A stretch of DNA of 64,000 nucleotides from Streptomyces sp. GESEQ-35 (GCF_017948485.1 NZ_JAFFSX010000001.1:620001-684000), one strand, 5' to 3'. Positions 52,145 through 61,253 are shown, numbered from the stretch's first letter. The notes: generated from the letters alone by a model not told the origin. Numbers and translations are program-made.

Positions 52145-52612
52145 ATGAACGACACGATGTGGACGCACGGTGTGGAGTGGCTCGCCGCCGCCTCTCCCGA
52201 CCCCCGGGCCTGCAAGCGGGCGTGGGACCGGGACGAGGGCATCGCGCTCCTGGAGGCGGGCCGTTTCTGGGACCTTCTCAGCGTTCCCGACCGGCTCGGC
52301 CTGCTCACCCTGGATCTGCTGTGGCAGCCGTCGCTGCCCGCCCCGGGTCCGACGCTCGTGGACACCGCGGCTCACCGGATCGGTTTCCTCCTGCCGCCCG
52401 ACCCGGGAAGCAGGTGGATCGGCGACGGGCTGCGGTACGCGGGCAAGGGCTCCTGGGTCGCCGCGCCCCCGCCGTACCGGGCCGCCCGCTTCCTGGAATG
52501 GCTCGTCCCGCCCGACGGCACCGGCGCACTGCACGGGCCTTTGACGCTCGAAATGGCGCTGCGTCAGGCCAACGGAACGCTCGCCGTGCTCGCGCCCCTG
52601 CGCGGCGAATAG
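52145..52612 (+). CDS. Conserved actinobacterial protein, paralogue of the gene at 5899
   Basis: 155 residues from ATG 52145 with GGAG six bases upstream. Similar over its whole length to the protein at 5899 (VEWLAAASPDPRACKRAW, AGRFWDLLSVPDRLGLLTLD, HRIGFLLPPDPGSRWIGDGL, GKGSWVAAPPPY, WLVPPDGTGALHG). It ends about 30 residues earlier. No domain recognised, no signal peptide. It is near the conservon but in its own unit. Confidence 0.8.
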   Translation: MNDTMWTHGVEWLAAASPDPRACKRAWDRDEGIALLEAGRFWDLLSVPDRLGLLTLDLLWQPSLPAPGPTLVDTAAHRIGFLLPPDPGSRWIGDGLRYAGKGSWVAAPPPYRAARFLEWLVPPDGTGALHGPLTLEMALRQANGTLAVLAPLRGE

Positions 52613-52616
52613 CGCG

Positions 52617-52742
52617 TCAGGAGCGCGGACCCCGGTCCGTGAGGTCGGCGAACGACGCCCACTGCACATCCGGACGCGAGGGCACCGTACGCCCCGCGGC
52701 CCGCCACTCCGCGACGAGGCCGGCGTAGAGCCATCCGCTCAT
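52617..52742 (-). CDS. Possible 41-residue protein
   Basis: Short frame from ATG 52742 to stop 52617 with good third-position GC: MSGWLYAGLVAEWRAAGRTV, then PSRPDVQWASFADLTDRG. The composition (two Trp in an amphipathic start, then a polar tail) looks coding rather than random. The ribosome site is weak. It ends 5 bp from the stop of the convergent gene at 52145. Function unknown. Confidence 0.4.
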   Translation of the reverse strand: MSGWLYAGLVAEWRAAGRTVPSRPDVQWASFADLTDRGPRS

Positions 52743-52825
52743 CCGACCAGCACCACAGCCGCGGAAAGTCGGCTCAACTCACGTCCCGCACACGGCAATT
52801 CAGAACGTCGACCCAGATACGAACA

Positions 52826-52879
52826 GAAACCGGACCGTTTCGGATCGATGTTTCTATCGACCGTGCGAGATCGGTCGAT
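52826..52879. promoter_or_regulatory. Dyads upstream of the conservon
   Basis: Two structures in the otherwise geneless 52743-52960 stretch: GAAAC-N6-GTTTC at 52826-52841 and ATCGACCG-N8-CGGTCGAT at 52856-52879. Both lie 80-135 bp before cvnA and could bind regulators of the operon. Confidence 0.4.
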
Positions 52880-52960
52880 GACGGTGTGTACTGTGCAGCG
52901 AGCCCCTCGCGCGTGGGCCTCGGACCCTGCCCTGCCCGACTTCGCATGGGAACCGATTCG

Positions 52961-54340
52961 ATGATCGAATTTCCGGACCTGGTTGCCGGCGGTCTCGCCG
53001 CCGGCGCACTGTCCGCGCTCGCCGCGCTCGGCGGCGGGCTACTGCGGTCCCGGCGCCAACAGGCTGTGCAGCGTGAGGAGATCGCCCGATTGCGCGCCCA
53101 ACTCGACGGCGCTCCCCTGGCGTTCACCACCGAGGTCGAGCATCTCGCGGCACGCCGCGTGCCCGCCGCCGCGCGGCAACTGGCGCATCCCCACGTCATG
53201 GTGCCGGGTCCGCTGAATCCGCGGAACGCCGGTACGCCCCTCGGTGTCGCGCTGGACCACGTACTGAAGGGGATGCGCACGGAGCTGGCCGCGCAGCGCA
53301 CCCGGATCGACGCGGCCGCGCAGGCCGGGATGCGTGGCGCCACGCGGGAGATCCAGGCCGCCCTGTACCGACTCCAGGACGCGTTGCGGAGGCTTCAGGA
53401 ACAGTACGACGACCCGGAGTTGGCGCAGACACTGTTCCAACTCGACCACGAGAACGAGCAGTCGCTGCGGCGCGCGCAGGTCGCCGCGGTCGTGTGCGGC
53501 GCCTGGGTCGGGCTGGCCCGCAAGGAATCGCATCTGGTGGATGCGGTGACCGGCGGCCAGGCCCGGCTGGCGGGCTACCACCGGGCCCGAGTCCACAACC
53601 ACCTCGAAACGGGCACCGCCCTGGTGTCCCACGCGGTCGAGCCGGTCGCCATCATCGTCGCCGAACTCCTCGACAACGCCCTGCGGCACTCCTCGCCCGA
53701 CACCGACGTCACAGTCAACCTGGAGCAGGTCCACCACGGCGTCTGCGTCACCATCGACGACGCGGGCCTCGGTATGACCCAGGACGAACGGGCCCACGCC
53801 CAGCGGATGGTGGCCGGTACCGAGCCGATCCTGCTCACCGACCTCGGTGACCCGCCGCGCATGGGGCTCGCCGCGATCGGCAGGCTCACCCGGCAGTTCG
53901 ATCTGAGCGTGGACCTCTCCTCGCCCTCCCCGTACGGCGGCGTACGGGCGGTGCTGCTCGTCGACGGCCATCTGCTCACCCGAATCGACCCCGCCGAACA
54001 GCCGCCGGCGGCCAGCGCCCCGCGCTCGACGCGCAAGAGCGTGCCCGCAGCGGTCCACAGCTACGGGAGCGAACAGGTCGAGGGCGCCGCCCCTGCCGGA
54101 TCCGGGCATCACCGGCCGCGGGACGCCAAGGGCCTGCCGCAGCGCAGACGCCGCACCCCGGCCACCGCACCGGCCGAAACCGCGACGCGGCCTCCCGCGC
54201 GCCGCCCGGAGGAGGCCGCCGCCGCGCTCGGCGCACTGCAATCCGGCACGGCCGCCGCACGCGCGCGGGACGAAGACGCCGTACCCGCTGCGGCGCACGA
54301 CAGCGAACAGACCGACTACGAGGGGGGAGCGGCGCGATGA
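52961..54340 (+). CDS. cvnA: Conservon sensor-like histidine kinase CvnA
   Basis: 459 residues from ATG 52961; ATG 52946 is possible. Short hydrophobic N-terminus (LVAGGLAAGALSALAALGGG), a coiled-coil central part (AQTLFQLDHENEQSLRRAQV) and an HATPase domain (IIVAELLDNALRHSSPDTDV N-box; IDDAGLGMTQDE). No canonical HisKA phosphoacceptor is obvious, as in other CvnA proteins. The last 110 residues are Ala/Pro/Arg-rich and look disordered. First gene of cvnABCD-P450-P450; overlaps cvnB by four bases. Confidence 0.88.
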   Translation: MIEFPDLVAGGLAAGALSALAALGGGLLRSRRQQAVQREEIARLRAQLDGAPLAFTTEVEHLAARRVPAAARQLAHPHVMVPGPLNPRNAGTPLGVALDHVLKGMRTELAAQRTRIDAAAQAGMRGATREIQAALYRLQDALRRLQEQYDDPELAQTLFQLDHENEQSLRRAQVAAVVCGAWVGLARKESHLVDAVTGGQARLAGYHRARVHNHLETGTALVSHAVEPVAIIVAELLDNALRHSSPDTDVTVNLEQVHHGVCVTIDDAGLGMTQDERAHAQRMVAGTEPILLTDLGDPPRMGLAAIGRLTRQFDLSVDLSSPSPYGGVRAVLLVDGHLLTRIDPAEQPPAASAPRSTRKSVPAAVHSYGSEQVEGAAPAGSGHHRPRDAKGLPQRRRRTPATAPAETATRPPARRPEEAAAALGALQSGTAAARARDEDAVPAAAHDSEQTDYEGGAAR

Positions 54341-54759
54341 CGAGCCGCGACGCAGGCGAGACGGCATGGGTGCTGGAACCGATCCTCCAGGTACCGCATG
54401 TCGTGGCCGCCGTCCTGCTCACGCGCGACGGGCTGGTGAAGGGGTACACGGACGCGCTGGCCCAGCCGTCGGCCGAGCGGGTGGCCGCCATCACCAGCGC
54501 CGTGCAGGGGGCGTCCCGGACGGCGGCGGCCGCGTTCGCCGACCGGGAGCAGGCGGACGTACGGCAGGTCGTCATCGAGTCCGACCACGGCTACGTCCTG
54601 ATCGTCCCGACGGACCACGGCACATGCGTGGCCGCGTACGGGGACGGCGAGGTGCGTCTGGACCTGCTCGCGCACCGCGTCCACTCGCAGGTGGCGCGGC
54701 TGGGCGAGAAGGCGATGGCGACCGCGCCCCGGGAAACCAACGGCAACGCACCGGCATGA
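54337..54759 (+). CDS. cvnB: Conservon roadblock/LC7 protein CvnB
   Basis: 140 residues. Roadblock/LC7 fold: GETAWVLEPILQVPHVVAAV, LLTRDGLVKGYTDALAQPSA, VVIESDHGYVLIVPTDHGTC. Such proteins act with small GTPases as in MglB. ATGA overlaps with cvnA and cvnC. Confidence 0.9.
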   Translation: MTSRDAGETAWVLEPILQVPHVVAAVLLTRDGLVKGYTDALAQPSAERVAAITSAVQGASRTAAAAFADREQADVRQVVIESDHGYVLIVPTDHGTCVAAYGDGEVRLDLLAHRVHSQVARLGEKAMATAPRETNGNAPA

Positions 54760-55118
54760 GAGGCCGCCGCGCCGGCCGTCCGCTCGTACCCGCGTACCTG
54801 TCGACCGGCGGTGTGGCCCGCCCGAGCCGCCCCCAACTGGAGCGGCTGTCGGTGCTCAGCGGCAGCGGAGCGCCACTGCCCGTGGGACTGCCTGCCGCTC
54901 AACTGGCCCTGCTGGACGCCCTGGACGGCGGGTCGCTGACGGTGGTGGAGGCCGCGGCCCTGCTGGAACTGCCGGTGTCCGCGCTGCGGGTGCTGGCCGC
55001 CGATCTCGTCGACCGGGGCCTGGTGCTGGCCCGCGCGCCGATCCCGCCCGCCGAAGGGTTCGCCCCCGACCTGCTGAGGAGAGTGGCCGATGGCCTCCGC
55101 GCCCTCAAGCACGACTAG
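54756..55118 (+). CDS. cvnC: Conservon DUF742 protein CvnC
   Basis: 120 residues from ATG 54756. DUF742 pattern: RPLVPAYLSTGGVARPSRPQ, then LTVVEAAALLELPVSALRVL AADL-type winged-helix segment and LLRRVADGLRALKHD. Possibly a DNA-binding or adaptor partner in the conservon. Overlaps cvnB by four bases and cvnD by 29 bases. Confidence 0.9.
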   Translation: MRGRRAGRPLVPAYLSTGGVARPSRPQLERLSVLSGSGAPLPVGLPAAQLALLDALDGGSLTVVEAAALLELPVSALRVLAADLVDRGLVLARAPIPPAEGFAPDLLRRVADGLRALKHD

Positions 55119-55695
55119 CCGCATCCACCTGCCCGACACCGCCCGCGACTTGGTGAAGGTCCTCGTCGCCGGGCCCTTCGGGGTGGGCAAGACGACCCTG
55201 ATCGACTCCGTCTCCGAGATCCGGTCGCTGCACACCGAGGAGCAGCTCAGCGAGGCGTCCGCGCAGGTGGACGATCTCGCCGGGGTGCGGGAGAAGTCGA
55301 CCACGACCGTCGCCGTCGACTTCGGGCGGATCAGCCTGCCGGACGGCATCGTGCTGTACCTGTTCGGCACGCCCGGGCAGGAGCGGTTCCGTTCGCTGTG
55401 GGACGACATCGCGTACGGGGCGCTCGGCGCGCTCGTCCTGGTGGACAGCCGCCGGATCGACGCGTCGTTCGCCGTGCTGGGTCTGGTCGAGGAGAGCGGA
55501 CTGCCGTACGCGGTCGCCTTCAACGCCTTCCCCGACAGGCCCCGCCACTACACCGACGAACAGCTGCGCGCCGCCCTCGACCTGGAGCCGACGACTCCGA
55601 TGATCACGTGCGACGCACGGGACGCGAACTCCTCGATCGACGCGCTGCTCGCGCTGGTCCAGCACCTGATCGACCACCCCCCGGAGCACAGGTGA
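55090..55695 (+). CDS. cvnD: Conservon small GTPase CvnD
   Basis: 201 residues. G1 AGPFGVGKTTLIDSV, G2-region KSTTTVAVDFGRI, G3 LFGTPGQERFRSLWD, G4-region VAFNAFPDRP (replacing NKxD) as usual in conservon GTPases. MglA-like switch working with CvnB and the CvnA ATPase at the membrane. Four-base overlap with the first P450 gene. Confidence 0.92.
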   Translation: MASAPSSTTSRIHLPDTARDLVKVLVAGPFGVGKTTLIDSVSEIRSLHTEEQLSEASAQVDDLAGVREKSTTTVAVDFGRISLPDGIVLYLFGTPGQERFRSLWDDIAYGALGALVLVDSRRIDASFAVLGLVEESGLPYAVAFNAFPDRPRHYTDEQLRAALDLEPTTPMITCDARDANSSIDALLALVQHLIDHPPEHR

Positions 55696-56930
55696 CCACC
55701 TATCCCCTTGGCCGGCAGGCCTTCTCCCTCTCCGCGCCGGTACGGCTGTGGGAGGACGGCTTCGCGCTGGATCCGTACGGCTACTACGACGCGCTGCGCG
55801 CCCAGGGTCCGGTCGGCTGGGCCGAACTCGCCCCGGGTGTACCGGCGTACGTCGTCACGGACCGGCGGGCCGCGCTGGCGCTGCTGCATGACACCGACAC
55901 CTTCTCGCACGACCCGCGGCCGTGGGAGTCCACCGTCGCCGACGACTCGCCGGTGCTCGGCATGATGCGCTGGCGGCCCAACTCCCTGTTCGCGGACGGT
56001 GCCGCGCATGTCCGCTACCGCACCACGCTGATCGACACCTTCGACAGTGTCGAACCGCACGACCTGCGGGCGCGGGTGCACCGCGCGGTGCATGTGCTGG
56101 TGAGCCGGATCGGGCCGAAGGGCGAGGCCGATCTCGTCGGCGAGTTCGCGCGGCCGCTGATGGCGCTGGTGTTCAACAGCCTCTTCGGACTGCCGGACAG
56201 CCAGAGCGACCGGCTGAACGCGGCGCTGGGCAAGATGATGGAGGGCGGCGCCGAGGCGGCCGAGGGCGAGGCGGAGTTCGGCGGGTACGTCCTCGAACTG
56301 ATCGCCACCAAGGCCGAGCAGCGCGGCGACGACCTGCCGAGCAGGCTCCTCGACCATCCCGCCGGGCTGACCCCGGAGGAGGTCACCTGGCAGGTGTTCC
56401 TCACCCTCGGCGCCGGACACGAACCGACGGCGAACCTGGTGTCCAACGCACTGTCCCGGATCCTCGGCAACCCGCTCTACTACTCGACCCTCACCAGCGG
56501 CGCCCGCCCCGTGACGGACGCGGTGGTGGAAGTGCTGCACCACGAGACGCCCCTGGCCAATTACGGCATCCACTACGCCCGCAGGCCCGTCACCTTCCAC
56601 GGAGTGTGGATCAGGGCCGCGGTGCCGGTGGTGATCTCGTACGGGGCGCTCGCGTACTTCGCCGAGGAGGAGGTCCCCAGCGGCCGCCACCCCAAGGACG
56701 CCTCGCACCTGTCCTGGTCGGCGGGCCCGCACGCCTGCCCGGTCAAGCAGCACACGCTGCTCATCGCCACCGAGGCGATCGAGCGGCTCACCCAGTGGCT
56801 GCCCGATCTGGAGCCGGCACTGCCGCGCGAACGCCTGAGCTGGCGGCCCGGTCCCTTCCACCGCTCGCTGACGTCGTTGCCCGTCCGCTTCAGCCCCCGC
56901 TCCCCCGACCAGCCAGGAGACCCGTCGTGA
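55692..56930 (+). CDS. Conservon cytochrome P450, CYP157-like, without the ExxR arginine
   Basis: 412 residues, GTG start. Heme-binding Cys349 in LSWSAGPHACPVKQ is present, though the usual F-x-x-G and final G of the motif are changed (W342, P350). The K-helix reads EVLHHETP (280-287), so E is kept but the normally invariant Arg is His. The I-helix is GAGHEPTA, lacking the acid-Thr pair in standard spacing. This fits the CYP157 family, known to depart from ExxR and to be paired with CYP154 behind conservons. Catalytic role unknown; it may act as a redox or ligand-sensing partner. Confidence 0.85.
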   Translation: MTTYPLGRQAFSLSAPVRLWEDGFALDPYGYYDALRAQGPVGWAELAPGVPAYVVTDRRAALALLHDTDTFSHDPRPWESTVADDSPVLGMMRWRPNSLFADGAAHVRYRTTLIDTFDSVEPHDLRARVHRAVHVLVSRIGPKGEADLVGEFARPLMALVFNSLFGLPDSQSDRLNAALGKMMEGGAEAAEGEAEFGGYVLELIATKAEQRGDDLPSRLLDHPAGLTPEEVTWQVFLTLGAGHEPTANLVSNALSRILGNPLYYSTLTSGARPVTDAVVEVLHHETPLANYGIHYARRPVTFHGVWIRAAVPVVISYGALAYFAEEEVPSGRHPKDASHLSWSAGPHACPVKQHTLLIATEAIERLTQWLPDLEPALPRERLSWRPGPFHRSLTSLPVRFSPRSPDQPGDPS

Positions 56931-58159
56931 CCGTGACCGACCGCATCGCACTCGACCCCTTTGGCGCCGACATCGCCGCCGAGAGCGCCCGGCTGCGCGC
57001 GCTCGGCCCGATCGTGCCCGTGGAGCTGCCGGGCGCCATTCCCGCCTGGGCGCCCACCGGTTACGACACGCTCAAGGAGTTGATCCTCGACCCTCGGGTC
57101 AGCAAGGATCCCCGGCTGCACTGGAAGTTGTGGCCGGAGATCGGCGAACACCCCTCCTGGGGCTGGGTCCTGGGCTGGGTCGGCGTGGTCAACATGCTCT
57201 CCACGTACGGCCCCGACCACGCGCGGCTGCGCAAGCTGGTGGCGCCGAGCTTCACGCACCGGCGCACCGAGGCGATGCGCTCACGGGTGGAGGCGATCAC
57301 CGCGGAGCTGCTCGACGGCCTTGCGGCGGCGGGTGCGGACGGTTCCGTGGTCGATCTGAAGGCGGGGCTGGCGCATCCGCTGCCGATGCGGATGATCTGC
57401 GAACTGTTCGGTGTCCCGGACGAGTTGCGGGACGACACCGCAACGATGATCGCGGCCATCATGGACACCTCCGACCCGAGCCCTGAACATGCCGCCTTCG
57501 TTCAGCGGCAGATCGGCACGGTGCTCCCCGCGCTGATCGCCCACCGCACCGGGCACCCCGGGGACGACCTCACCACGGAACTGATCCGGGTCCGGGACGA
57601 GGACGGCGACCGGCTCAGCGACGAGGAACTGCTCTACACGCTGCTGCTGGTCATCGGCGCCGGCTTCGAGACGACCGTCAACCTCATCGGCAACGCGGTC
57701 GTCGCCCTGCTGACGCATCCCGAGCAGCTGGCCGACGTACGGTCCGGGAAGCTCGGCTGGGAGGCGGTCGTCGAGGAGACACTGCGGGTCCATCCGTCGA
57801 TCGCCTCACTGCCCCTGCGGTTCGCCGTCACGGACCTCACCGTCGGCGACGTCACCATCCCGGCCGGGGACGCCATCATCACGACGTACGCCGCCGCCGG
57901 TCTCGATCCCGCGCACTACGGTCCTGACGCCGACGCCTTCGATGCCGGGCGCGGAGCCGACGACCATCTGGCGTTCGGGATCGGGGTGCACCGGTGCATC
58001 GGTGCCCCGCTCGCCCGTATGGAGTCCCTCACCGCGCTGCCCGCGGTCTTCGCCCGCTTCCCCGAGCTGGAACTGGCCGTTGACGAGGACAAGCTGCAAC
58101 AGGTGCCGTCGTTCATCGCCTTCGGCTGGCAGGAGATTCCGGTGCGGCTGGGCAGGTGA
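56927..58159 (+). CDS. Conservon cytochrome P450, CYP154-like
   Basis: 410 residues, GTG start four bases into the previous stop, AGGAGA upstream. All P450 landmarks are normal: I-helix GAGFETT (244-250), ExxR as ETLR (284-287), heme loop LAFGIGVHRCIGAPLAR with Cys357. CYP154 enzymes hydroxylate steroids or polyketides in vitro. No ferredoxin gene is adjacent, so electrons come from elsewhere. Ends the six-gene conservon operon. Confidence 0.9.
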   Translation: MTVTDRIALDPFGADIAAESARLRALGPIVPVELPGAIPAWAPTGYDTLKELILDPRVSKDPRLHWKLWPEIGEHPSWGWVLGWVGVVNMLSTYGPDHARLRKLVAPSFTHRRTEAMRSRVEAITAELLDGLAAAGADGSVVDLKAGLAHPLPMRMICELFGVPDELRDDTATMIAAIMDTSDPSPEHAAFVQRQIGTVLPALIAHRTGHPGDDLTTELIRVRDEDGDRLSDEELLYTLLLVIGAGFETTVNLIGNAVVALLTHPEQLADVRSGKLGWEAVVEETLRVHPSIASLPLRFAVTDLTVGDVTIPAGDAIITTYAAAGLDPAHYGPDADAFDAGRGADDHLAFGIGVHRCIGAPLARMESLTALPAVFARFPELELAVDEDKLQQVPSFIAFGWQEIPVRLGR

Positions 58160-58472
58160 GCGCTGCCGTACTCACGGGTCGAAACGATCTCGCGGGTGGC
58201 TGCACGTCTACGACACCGGCGCGCATGAACCCGACGGCAGGTCACCGCGTCGGCAGAACTGCGACTGAGTCCGGCCGATGGGCACATCTCCGTCCTCAGC
58301 GGGGGCGCGGCCGCCCTGGCCTGGCTCGTGGAACATTCCAGCCATGGAGCGACTGTCCACGGAGATTGATCAGGCCCCCTCGGCACGTTGACAGGGATCT
58401 GTCGAGATGTTGGTATGAGGCGCCGTTCAGCCGGACCTGCGCCGCGCCCCCCGAAACCCAGAGCGAGGTCCC
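58160..58472. other. Intergenic region with promoter, possible short coding relic
   Basis: 313 bases between the conservon and the monooxygenase operon. A plus-strand frame over about 58245-58370 (SAELRLSPADGHISVLSGGA, then LAWLVEHSSHGATVHGD, stop) has coding-like composition but no clear start; it may be a relic or chance. The right end holds the promoter listed next. Confidence 0.4.
58388..58416 (+). promoter_or_regulatory. Promoter TTGACA-17-TGGTAT of the monooxygenase operon
   Basis: A consensus -35 TTGACA at 58388-58393 and a weak -10 TGGTAT at 58411-58416 with ideal spacing, 57 bp before the start at 58473. Confidence 0.5.
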
Positions 58473-59654
58473 ATGCCGCAGCGCGCCGCGACCGTCGTCG
58501 GCGGCGGGATCGGCGGCCTTGCGGCTGCCGTCGCGCTGCACCGCCGGGGCTGGCGCGTCGAGGTGCTGGAACGGGCCCCCGAGTTCACCGAGATCGGCAC
58601 GGGCATCTCCCTGTGGCCGAACGCACTGCACGCGCTCGAGGTGCTCGGCCTGGCCGGCGCCGTCCGGGCACTCGGCGCCGTCGAGGCCACAGGCGGCGTA
58701 CGCGACCGCCGGGGCCGCTGGCTGTCCCGTACGGACAATGCGGAGTTGGCGCGCCGCTTCGGCCACCCCCTGGTGGTCCTGCACCGCGCGGACCTGTTGC
58801 GGGCGCTCACCGAGGCGCTGCCCGCGGAGAGCCTGCGGTCGGGCAGCGAGGTGTCCGCGGTCCGCGACGGCGGAGACCGTCTGGTCGTCGGTCACCGCGG
58901 GGGCGAGTCCCGGCCCGACCTCGTCGTCGGCGCCGACGGGCTGCGCAGTACGGTCCGCCGCGCCCTGTGGCCCGGCGCGGCCGGCCCCCGGTACGCCGGT
59001 TACACCGCCTGGCGCATGGTCACCGAGCCCCTCGCCGAGCCGCCCGCGGCGGGCGCGGCGACCTGGGGCCGCGGATCGCGGTTCGGCTACACGGCGCTGC
59101 CGGGCGGGCGTACGTACTGTTTCGCGACCGCGTCGCTGCCGGCGGGAGCTGCCTCCGACGCGTCCGAGTACGCCCAACTGCTGCGCCGGTTCGGGTCCTG
59201 GCCGGATCCCATCCCCGCCCTGCTGGCCGCCGTCCCCGCGGACGCGGTGCTCAGACACGACTTGTACGACCTGCCGCCGCTGCCCTCGTTCGTCCGCGGC
59301 CGGGTCGCGCTGCTCGGCGACGCGGCCCATGCCATGACCCCGAATCTGGGCCAGGGCGCGTGCCAGGCGCTGGAGGACGCGGTCACCCTCGCCCACTGCC
59401 TCGACGGCACCCCGGACGTGGCCGCCGCGCTCCGCTCGTACGACCTGCTGCGCCGCCCGAGGACCCAGGCCATCACGCGCCGCTCTGCCCGGCTCGGCGC
59501 AGTCGGCCAGCTGTCGTGGCCGCCCGCGGTGCTGATGCGCGACATCACCGCCCGGCTGACGCCGACGCGGGCGACGCTGCGTTCCATGACGCCGGTGCTC
59601 GGCTGGACAGCGCCCGGTGTCCCGGTGACAGCGACGGAGAGCGAGGGCCGCTGA
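58473..59654 (+). CDS. FAD-dependent monooxygenase (PHBH/salicylate hydroxylase type)
   Basis: 393 residues. GxGxxG at ATVVGGGIGGLAAAVALHRR, the middle DG motif LVVGADGLRSTVRRALWPG and the GD motif RVALLGDAAHAMTPNLGQGA, followed by CQALEDAVTLAH. This is the single-component group A hydroxylase pattern. The substrate is unknown. It overlaps the next gene by one base (TGATG), so the two are coexpressed. Confidence 0.9.
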   Translation: MPQRAATVVGGGIGGLAAAVALHRRGWRVEVLERAPEFTEIGTGISLWPNALHALEVLGLAGAVRALGAVEATGGVRDRRGRWLSRTDNAELARRFGHPLVVLHRADLLRALTEALPAESLRSGSEVSAVRDGGDRLVVGHRGGESRPDLVVGADGLRSTVRRALWPGAAGPRYAGYTAWRMVTEPLAEPPAAGAATWGRGSRFGYTALPGGRTYCFATASLPAGAASDASEYAQLLRRFGSWPDPIPALLAAVPADAVLRHDLYDLPPLPSFVRGRVALLGDAAHAMTPNLGQGACQALEDAVTLAHCLDGTPDVAAALRSYDLLRRPRTQAITRRSARLGAVGQLSWPPAVLMRDITARLTPTRATLRSMTPVLGWTAPGVPVTATESEGR

Positions 59655-61192
59655 TGCCGGACTGGACATATCACCCGCTGCGCGGGGCTGCCGCTGCCGT
59701 CCTCGGCCGGCGCCGTTCGCAGCTGACCGCACTGCGGCTGCTGGCCACGATCGGCTCCCGTCCCGCCGGTGCCCGGCTGATCGCCCGGGGATTCGGCCAC
59801 CGCCATCCGCCCGAGCGGCTCGGCGGCGAGATCACCGGCGTGCCCTTGACCGTCCGCCTCGGCATAACCGTCCCGCCGTCACTCGCCCGCGAGGCGGTAC
59901 GCGCCATGCCCCCGCTCGGGGCCGGTGTCGTCGAGGTGGCGCCGGTGTCGGCGGATGACGTGGAGACCGTGCGCGAGGCCGCTGTCGGCCGCTCGCTCCC
60001 GCTGGTTGTCCGCGCCTGCGACCCGGAGGCCGAGTCCGCCCTCAAGCCGTACGTCGACGGGTTCACCAGCACCGACGACCCGCACGTGCTCCATCTGTCC
60101 GAGCCGTCGGTCATCGCAGCGGCCGACGCGCTGGAGGAGCCGGGCACCGTCGTGCTCGCCCGGCCCGGGGTGCTCGTCGAGGCCGGGCCCGGCTGGTTCG
60201 CACGGGTCACCGAGGCAGCCACGCCCACCGCGCCCGCTCCGGGGCTGCGGGACGTCGGCCGCGACCCCCGCCGCTGGCCCGCCTGGTGGTGGGGCCTGCT
60301 CGTCGGGCTCGGTATGACGGGCGCCGGACTCGGCGCCGCGGCGATCACGCTCGGGCCGGTGCTGCTCTGGTACGACCGCGACTACCTCGGCATGACGCTG
60401 CACAAGCTGCATGCTGTCAACCACCACCTCGTGCACTTCCTCCAGCACGACCGGATCACCATGGCCGGCACGATGGTGGCGATCGGCGCCCTCTACACCG
60501 GCCTCGCCGTGGGCGGGATCAGACGCGGCCGGCCCTGGGCCCGCGAGGTGTATCTGCTCTCCGGGGCGATCGGCTTCCCCACCTTGTTCTACTTCCTGGT
60601 CACCGGCTTTGTGGAACCCCTGCACACGGCCACCGCCATCGTGCTGTTCCCGATGTTCGTGGCCGCGGTCCGCCGGGCTCCGCACACGCCGAGGTGGCAG
60701 CCGGCGCCCGAGGGACCCGAGCGGGAGCGCCGACGGGCTCTGACCGGCCAGCTGCTGCTGATCGTCACGGGAGCGGGGCTGTTCGTCGGTGGAGCCGTGA
60801 TCTCCGTGGTCGGCCTGACCGGTGTGTTCGTGCCGGCCGACCTGGCCTTCCTGGACGCCGGCGCGCAGACCCTGGAAGCCGCGAACCCCCGGCTCGTGCC
60901 GTTCGTCGCCCACGATCGCGCGGGGTTCGGCGGTGCCCTGATGGCCGCCGCGGTGGCGATCACTCTGCTCAGCGCGTGGGGCTGGCGGCGGGGTGAGGCC
61001 TGGGTGTTCTGGACCCTGGCCACGGCGGCGGCCGCCGGGTTTCTGCCGGCTGTCGTGGTGCACGGCGTGATCCACTACACGGACTTCATCCACCTCGCGC
61101 CGGTCTACTTCGGCATCGCCATGACCGGCACCGGGCTGCTGCTGGCGCGTCCCTACCTCTGCGCCAAGGCGTCGGCGGGACCGAAGGACTGA
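59654..61192 (+). CDS. DHODH-like N-terminal domain fused to a duplicated membrane domain
   Basis: 512 residues. Residues 1-190 look like a shortened dihydroorotate-dehydrogenase-type segment (WTYHPLRGAAAAVLGRRRSQ, ITGVPLTVRLGITVPP, DDPHVLHLSEPSV) without the complete flavin and catalytic set. From 207 on there are about eight membrane helices in two halves. Each half has a HDR motif before a helix (HFLQHDRITMAG at 262-272; PFVAHDRAGFGG at 416-427) and an RRG..W turn, so the membrane part is an internal duplication. Many His residues cluster near helix ends. Coupled to the upstream monooxygenase. Function unknown; possibly a membrane redox partner. Confidence 0.7.
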   Translation: MPDWTYHPLRGAAAAVLGRRRSQLTALRLLATIGSRPAGARLIARGFGHRHPPERLGGEITGVPLTVRLGITVPPSLAREAVRAMPPLGAGVVEVAPVSADDVETVREAAVGRSLPLVVRACDPEAESALKPYVDGFTSTDDPHVLHLSEPSVIAAADALEEPGTVVLARPGVLVEAGPGWFARVTEAATPTAPAPGLRDVGRDPRRWPAWWWGLLVGLGMTGAGLGAAAITLGPVLLWYDRDYLGMTLHKLHAVNHHLVHFLQHDRITMAGTMVAIGALYTGLAVGGIRRGRPWAREVYLLSGAIGFPTLFYFLVTGFVEPLHTATAIVLFPMFVAAVRRAPHTPRWQPAPEGPERERRRALTGQLLLIVTGAGLFVGGAVISVVGLTGVFVPADLAFLDAGAQTLEAANPRLVPFVAHDRAGFGGALMAAAVAITLLSAWGWRRGEAWVFWTLATAAAAGFLPAVVVHGVIHYTDFIHLAPVYFGIAMTGTGLLLARPYLCAKASAGPKD

Positions 61193-61253
61193 CGCACCGC
61201 CCCGGCGAACGCTCCACCACGAGCGCAGGGACGGCTCGGACGCCACCCGGGCG

